Positions 59,066-64,000 of a DNA stretch of 64,000 bases are shown here, piece after piece. Both the position numbers and the translations under genes were made by a program. Under the pieces are notes generated by a model that saw only the letters and a list, made by a program, of their open reading frames with translations, did not search any database and was not told the origin of the DNA. Within the stretch, counting starts at the first letter, position 1. Each line of letters opens with the position of its first letter. Origin of the DNA: JALZMG01 sp963844175 (lineage in GTDB: Bacteria > Actinomycetota > Acidimicrobiia > Acidimicrobiales > Ilumatobacteraceae); NCBI GenBank assembly GCA_963844175.1, contig CAWJNE010000020.1, positions 62,001 through 126,000 of the forward strand, given 5' to 3'.

Positions 59066-62000
59066 TCATCGATCCCTCCAGCGGATGGTGCCGGCACCGC
59101 CGGCCGTGACGGCAGACAGCGGCCCGAACGTCGTCAGCCCCCGTGCACCGAGCTGGGTCACGACCTCGTCGGCAGGCGCCGCCGATCCGATGACCCCGGC
59201 GAGCGACCGCTGGTCGGCCACGGTGACGGTCACACCGGCGTCGCCCGTCGGCTTCACGTCGACCACCATCGCCGTGCGGGCGCCGATCTGCAGCACGGTC
59301 GGCGGACCGGCCGCCACGGCGCCACCGATCGTGAGGTGCGGCAGGTCGGCCGCCGCCCCCTCGAGCAGCACGGTGACCGCCCGCGTCCTCGCCGGCAGCT
59401 CGGTGGTGACCGAAGATGCCTGGGCGACAGCCTGACGCCCACGGACCATCGCCGTGCTCACGTGCCCGTGTCGCCGCTCGGTCGGCGGCGACGTGGCGAG
59501 CACCACGCAGCCGTCACCGAGGTACGTGCCGTCGTCGACCTGGACCAGCGAGGCGTCGGCGGTCCAACCGACGGAGCGACCGGGCGCGGTGGCCCCGGCG
59601 AGCACGGCGACCCGATCGGCGCCCTCCGGGACGAACGCTCGCCCGCCGGCGACGATCGTCGCGTCGGCGAGGACCCCACCCGACCGGTCGAGGCTGACGA
59701 CCCTGGCGTCGAGCCCGGCGACGGTCACGCCGGGACGGCGGCCGGCTCGGTCTTGGCGCGAGTTCGGCAGCGTGAACACGAGCGCATCCCCCGCCCGCAC
59801 CGGCGCGCCGTTCCGCCGCAGCTGCTCGTCCAGCTTGGTGGCGGCGGGCCCGAAGGCACGGTCCGAGCGCAGCGTGCGGATGCGTTCGCGTCGCAGGCCG
59901 GCCGCGCTCGTCGACGGCACCCGGCCGATCGGCAGCACGGTCGTGGCGTCGGCGCGACCGGGCGACGCCTGCAGGCCGAGGCGCAGCCACGCCCCGAGGG
60001 GCGCTCCGACCGTTGCGTCGACGGCGGCCAGCGTCGGGGCCGCCATGCGCTCGACGTTCGACCCGGCCACGGAGAACACGGGGCCCGGCGTCGAGACGGG
60101 ACCCGGGACCCCGGCCCGCAGCCACGCGTCGAGGCGCGGCGCACCGACCGTGGTGTCGAGCACGATCGGGCGTGTCGGCCGGACCCGCACCGGGCGGGTG
60201 CGCGTGGCCGTCCGGCGCGGTTCGGCGATCCCGTCCGTGAGGGCCACGAGGCGAGGTGGAGCGGCGCGGTCGTCGCGCTGCGTGGCTGCGGCGAGGCGGG
60301 CGTCGCCGAGGGCACCGGACGTCAGTGCTCCCATCGTGGCGAACACGTCCGTCGATGCCGAGAGCTCCTTCGTGACCCGGCCGCCGAGGTCGCGGAGCGA
60401 CCCGAGGACCCGGCTCGGCGCCGCCGCCCGCTGCTCGGCGCCGAACGGCAGCGGCTTGATGTCCTTGCTGATCTCGATCCGCTCGATCTCGACCGTGATG
60501 CTGCCGGGCGCGAGGTCGACCCGAGCCACGAGCGTCAGTCCGACGACCGAGTCGACGACCGCCGCGCCGGGTTCGATCTTCGTCGGCAGCTTCGTCCACG
60601 TCGCCTCCGGGACCTTGCCCAGCACAAGGGCCCGATCGAAGCCCGCCGTCACGTCGCCGGTCCCCACCACCGTGACCACGAGTCGACTCACGACGTTCGT
60701 GCGGTGCGCCGGGCCGAGGTCGAGTTGGCGGCCGGTCACGTTGGCCGGCACGGCAACGCCCGTCACCGCGTTGGTGGCGGCGCGTGTCTGCACGATGAAG
60801 GCGAACTCGGGCGCGACCTTCCACGGGCGGCCGGCCGTCCCGTCATCGGCCGTCCCCTGCTCGCCGCTGGCGCCCGATCCGGTCGTCGTGGCCGTCGCCT
60901 GGACCTGACCCGCCGTGATCGCCGCCGCCAGCACGTGGCCGCCGTCGTCGCCCGAGCGCAGGTACTTGTCGCGGAACGCGGCGAACGACAGCGGGTTGGC
61001 GGAGTTCGTCGACCCGGATGGCCCGAACTTGATGGTCACCGACGTGAGGTCGAGGTCGAGCTTGACCGAGCCGCGCAGCTTCGGTCCCGTGATGTGCACC
61101 TCGGCGCTGAACGAGAAGCTCATCCGCACCCGGCCGCAGACGAAGAAGCAGACCTCGATGTCGATGCCGGCGGAGATCCGGGCGTAGGCCTTGAAGTCGT
61201 AGAAGAACGGGTCCCACGACACGAGGATGTGGACGCCGACCTCGAGGCTGGCCCACACGATGGAGCTCTTGTACGACGCCTCCAGCGAGCCACCGGCCAT
61301 GACGCACGTCGCCGTGAGGGCGAAGTAGGCGCCGCCCTTGATGGAGACGCCGGATCCCGGCTCCCAGGCGAAGCCGACGCGCGGCACGACGGGGAACGCC
61401 GCCGGCTTCTGGAAGTCGGGGTGGTAGCCGCCGATGCTGACCACGAACTGGCCGGCCAGCTCGCCCTTGAACCACATGACGAACGCGAAGCCGCCCGTGA
61501 GGCGGCAGCTCTCGTTGATCAGCCACGAGTTCTCGGTGAGCTGGGCCTGCACCGAGAAGACGCCCTCCTGCGTCGACATCCGGGCCTGCAGCGCCAGCTC
61601 GACCTGGGCCAGCGGGAAGATCGGGTTGGGCAGGGCGATGCGGGCCAGCCCGAGGAGGTTGATCTCGAGGCCGTCGTGGACCTCGACGGTGAGGACCACC
61701 GTGCCGTACACGAGCGAGAAGCTGGTGAAGCTCACGCCAGCGGCGAACCAGATCGCTCCCCGCTCGGGTGGGAACGTGACACCGAGCTGGTCGAGTGCGC
61801 CCATCGGATTTTGGGCCATCGACGAGAACGGGTCGAGCGCCTGCACCAGCACGAAGGTGTGGACCTCTTCGATGGTCGGCGCGATCAGCCGTCGGTTGAC
61901 GCCCATGCCGCCACCGAGCCCGGTGACGAAGAACGCCGGCGGCCCACCGATGGGGGCCGTGACCGCCCCGAACCCGAAGAACGAGACGTACTCGCCGCCG

Positions 62001-64000
62001 GCGCCGTCGGGGAACACGCCGTACCCACCGACGGCGGTCAGCCCGTACGGCACGAACGTGACGCGCAGCATGCCGAGGTAGTCGGCACTCCCGTTGCGAT
62101 CGAGCTTGCGCAGGCCGCCCGCCACGGTGATGCCGCCGCCCTCGTAGCCGACGCCGATGCCGGCGAGGTCGAGCCGCCAGGTGGCGAGATCCGTCGGCGT
62201 CGCCCACGGGATGATCACCTCGAGGTCGTCGACCTGCACCGTCAGCCCGGCCAGCGAGGCACCGCCGTCGACGAGGATCGACACCGTTTCGGGATCGCCG
62301 CCCGCCGTCCGCTCGATGCCCAGCCCGACCTGCTCGACGTAGAGCGGGCCGAACGCCCGCTGGATCGGCAGCCACCACGGTCCGTCACCCGGGCCGGCGC
62401 GCACGATGACGTCGACGTCGGCGATGTTCGGCTTGGAGACGATCGCCAGGCTCGGGCTGAACGCCGGCGCGAGCTGTTCGGCGTCGCCGGCGTCGCTCGT
62501 CGGCGCCATGAAGTTGGCGGCCACCGGGTTGCCGCCGGCGCCGCCGAGCGGGAGCCCGAACTGGTCCAGCTCGAGGTGGCCGCCGACGCGGACGTCGGGC
62601 GTGGTGATGTCCTTGTCCAAGTAGCCGTGCACCCCGACCGAGCGCAGCGTGACCCCCAGGTCGAGCAGCTTCTCGCCGTCCGGGCGGTCGATCCGCAGCC
62701 CCAACCCGCGCACGACCACACGAGGAGCCAGCGAGGGGTTTCCCGCAGCGGGGATGCGCAGCACGTACAGCTCGAGCCCGCGACCCCCGACCGTCGGCGG
62801 GGCGATGCCGGGATCGCCCAGCCACTCGTCGACGACCTCCAGCGACAGCCGGACGTCACTGGAGTCGAACAGCACGAACTGCTTCCCGACCGGGATGTCG
62901 AGGGCGACCCCGAACCGGCTGTCGCCGCCGCTCGTCAGGCTGGCGATGCGCACGGACAGCGGCAGGTCGCCGAGCGGCAGCGCGCCGCCGCCGGCCCCGA
63001 GGACCGCCGTCGCCGCCTCGGCCGCGGCCAGGCCGGCCCGGCGCAGGAGCTGGCCCAGGTCGAACGAGCCGTCCGGCGCGGCGTCGAACAGCGCCAGGCG
63101 GTAGCGGACCTGCCCGGCCGAGGACGTCCGCTCGAGGACGTGGGGCAGCAGCTGGCCGACTCGCCGCCCCGTGGTGAGGAGGTCGCGCTCGAGGACGTCG
63201 CGCACCTCGTCGACGCCGAGCGCCAGTCCGGCGGCCAGCGGGACGAGGTAGGCGCGCGCCAGCCCGAACGCCGCGGCCACGGCGTCGTCGAGGTCGACCG
63301 GCGTCGCCCCGCCGGTCCGCCACCGGATCGCAACTCCGGTCGCCAGGTCCAGTCGCACGACGACGGCCTCGCGGTTCACGGCACCGGTGGCGGCGGTCCA
63401 CAACGCCAGCTCGATCACGCCGGCGGGCGACGGTGCGTCGACCCCGGTCGTGAACGTCAGACCGGGGAGCAGCGCCACCCCACCGACCCGCAACAGGTCG
63501 GGGTCGGCGACCTCGACGCCGACGCGCAGCGTGCGAACGCCACCGGCACCGAGGCACAGCTCAGCGCTGACGGCCAGCTCGTCGATCGGTCGGACCGCCG
63601 CGGCCTCGACGCAGATGGTCGGCACGCTGGCCGTGAGGTCGACGTCAATGCCGAGGTGGGCGCCGAGGTCCAGTTCGACGACGGCACCCGTGCCGCCGAC
63701 CGTGCCGGGCACGAGCGGGTCGAGCAGCAGCCTCAGCGCGGCGGCGAGATCGGTGCGGTTGGCAGGATCGAGGAGCCGCTGGGACAGGCCGGCCGTCACC
63801 AACAGCTCCAGCTGGACGAGGTCGAACTGGCCGGCGACGCGGAGGTCCAGCGCGTCGCCGAGCGCGGCGATCGCGGCGCCGACGTCCAGCCCGCCGAACG
63901 TGCCGACCTCCGTGAGGGCGTCGAGGGCGATCGGCAGCGCCCGTCGGGCCGCCCCGGCGACACCAGCCATGCCGCCACTCAGGGGGAGCACCGGGATGGT
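59066..64000 (-). CDS. Very large DUF6603-like protein (5' end outside window)
   Basis: At least 1641 residues; the frame is open at the window edge, so the N-terminus is missing. The centre (about 640-1010 of the visible part) has the long beta-rich, amphipathic, Gly-containing pattern that I recall for DUF6603, with INLLGLARIALPNPIFPLAQ, VVSIGGYHPDFQKP and SIKGGAYFALTATCVMAGGS as typical blocks. The regular alternation and WFKGELAGQF-type strands suggest an elongated beta structure. The C-terminal ~500 residues are Arg/Ala/Thr-rich and beta-like. DUF6603 has no known function. First visible gene of the operon with the 615-, 308-, 1262- and 1179-aa proteins. Confidence 0.75.
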   Translation of the reverse strand, partial: TIPVLPLSGGMAGVAGAARRALPIALDALTEVGTFGGLDVGAAIAALGDALDLRVAGQFDLVQLELLVTAGLSQRLLDPANRTDLAAALRLLLDPLVPGTVGGTGAVVELDLGAHLGIDVDLTASVPTICVEAAAVRPIDELAVSAELCLGAGGVRTLRVGVEVADPDLLRVGGVALLPGLTFTTGVDAPSPAGVIELALWTAATGAVNREAVVVRLDLATGVAIRWRTGGATPVDLDDAVAAAFGLARAYLVPLAAGLALGVDEVRDVLERDLLTTGRRVGQLLPHVLERTSSAGQVRYRLALFDAAPDGSFDLGQLLRRAGLAAAEAATAVLGAGGGALPLGDLPLSVRIASLTSGGDSRFGVALDIPVGKQFVLFDSSDVRLSLEVVDEWLGDPGIAPPTVGGRGLELYVLRIPAAGNPSLAPRVVVRGLGLRIDRPDGEKLLDLGVTLRSVGVHGYLDKDITTPDVRVGGHLELDQFGLPLGGAGGNPVAANFMAPTSDAGDAEQLAPAFSPSLAIVSKPNIADVDVIVRAGPGDGPWWLPIQRAFGPLYVEQVGLGIERTAGGDPETVSILVDGGASLAGLTVQVDDLEVIIPWATPTDLATWRLDLAGIGVGYEGGGITVAGGLRKLDRNGSADYLGMLRVTFVPYGLTAVGGYGVFPDGAGGEYVSFFGFGAVTAPIGGPPAFFVTGLGGGMGVNRRLIAPTIEEVHTFVLVQALDPFSSMAQNPMGALDQLGVTFPPERGAIWFAAGVSFTSFSLVYGTVVLTVEVHDGLEINLLGLARIALPNPIFPLAQVELALQARMSTQEGVFSVQAQLTENSWLINESCRLTGGFAFVMWFKGELAGQFVVSIGGYHPDFQKPAAFPVVPRVGFAWEPGSGVSIKGGAYFALTATCVMAGGSLEASYKSSIVWASLEVGVHILVSWDPFFYDFKAYARISAGIDIEVCFFVCGRVRMSFSFSAEVHITGPKLRGSVKLDLDLTSVTIKFGPSGSTNSANPLSFAAFRDKYLRSGDDGGHVLAAAITAGQVQATATTTGSGASGEQGTADDGTAGRPWKVAPEFAFIVQTRAATNAVTGVAVPANVTGRQLDLGPAHRTNVVSRLVVTVVGTGDVTAGFDRALVLGKVPEATWTKLPTKIEPGAAVVDSVVGLTLVARVDLAPGSITVEIERIEISKDIKPLPFGAEQRAAAPSRVLGSLRDLGGRVTKELSASTDVFATMGALTSGALGDARLAAATQRDDRAAPPRLVALTDGIAEPRRTATRTRPVRVRPTRPIVLDTTVGAPRLDAWLRAGVPGPVSTPGPVFSVAGSNVERMAAPTLAAVDATVGAPLGAWLRLGLQASPGRADATTVLPIGRVPSTSAAGLRRERIRTLRSDRAFGPAATKLDEQLRRNGAPVRAGDALVFTLPNSRQDRAGRRPGVTVAGLDARVVSLDRSGGVLADATIVAGGRAFVPEGADRVAVLAGATAPGRSVGWTADASLVQVDDGTYLGDGCVVLATSPPTERRHGHVSTAMVRGRQAVAQASSVTTELPARTRAVTVLLEGAAADLPHLTIGGAVAAGPPTVLQIGARTAMVVDVKPTGDAGVTVTVADQRSLAGVIGSAAPADEVVTQLGARGLTTFGPLSAVTAGGAGTIRWRDR

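Overview
The window is very GC-rich, densely coded chromosomal DNA with strong codon-position bias, frequent GTG starts and many short-leader or leaderless-type promoters (TANNNT boxes 6-12 bases before the start). An F420-type luciferase-like oxidoreductase, a mycothiol-type DinB-like protein, dynamins of IniA/IniC type and the order hrcA-dnaJ-rsmE-hemW / lepA-rpsT-holA-comEC-comEA point to Actinomycetota. The class Acidimicrobiia is my best guess from overall character, not from a marker gene. No rRNA, tRNA, CRISPR array or transposase gene was seen.

Region 1 (1-17.9 kb) is a membrane-stress-like locus. It holds two membrane-anchored Hsp70 proteins with different C-terminal extensions, two large LuxR/ATPase regulators, a calcium-repeat/NlpC-fold protein, a coiled-coil protein, two proteins that share a C-terminal tail, and two dynamin-like GTPases resembling IniA and IniC. 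Three of its transcription units carry the same promoter: CCCGAYG, 15 unmatched bases after a 10-base box, then CGTACGTT, always 25 bases start to start. Two more units have weaker versions. This suggests one regulon whose Hsp70s, tail-bearing substrates or partners, and dynamins act together at the cytoplasmic membrane. The IniC-like gene carries two +1 frameshifts.

Region 2 (17.9-31 kb) is core genome: hemW, rsmE, dnaJ and hrcA under a CIRCE operator that lies inside the 3' end of an MFS transporter gene, then lepA, rpsT, holA, comEC, comEA and a thioredoxin/TPR protein. hrcA has a probable +1 frameshift near its end. Four tandem 104-bp repeats sit beside the thioredoxin gene, with a diverged copy upstream of the MFS gene.

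Region 3 (30-48.9 kb) is mixed metabolism and housekeeping: an APH-family kinase, PAC2, an F420 oxidoreductase, a VOC protein, an HDAC-family amidohydrolase coupled to an acyl-AMP ligase, leuS, an EVE protein, a YceH-like protein, msrB, a DinB-like protein coupled to a giant class III cyclase/ATPase/TPR protein, a zinc-peptidase lipoprotein and a C25-like cysteine peptidase.

Region 4 (48.8-64 kb) is a tight minus-strand operon of five large proteins: DUF6603-like (>1640 aa), 615 aa, 308 aa, 1262 aa, and a 1179-aa beta-propeller with a peptidoglycan-binding-like segment. None of the four with visible starts has a signal peptide. It looks like an undescribed multi-protein assembly, faced convergently by the C25-like peptidase. 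A hairpin mini-element with a flanking 28-bp duplication has landed exactly at one gene junction of this operon; related hairpins lie at two other intergenic sites.
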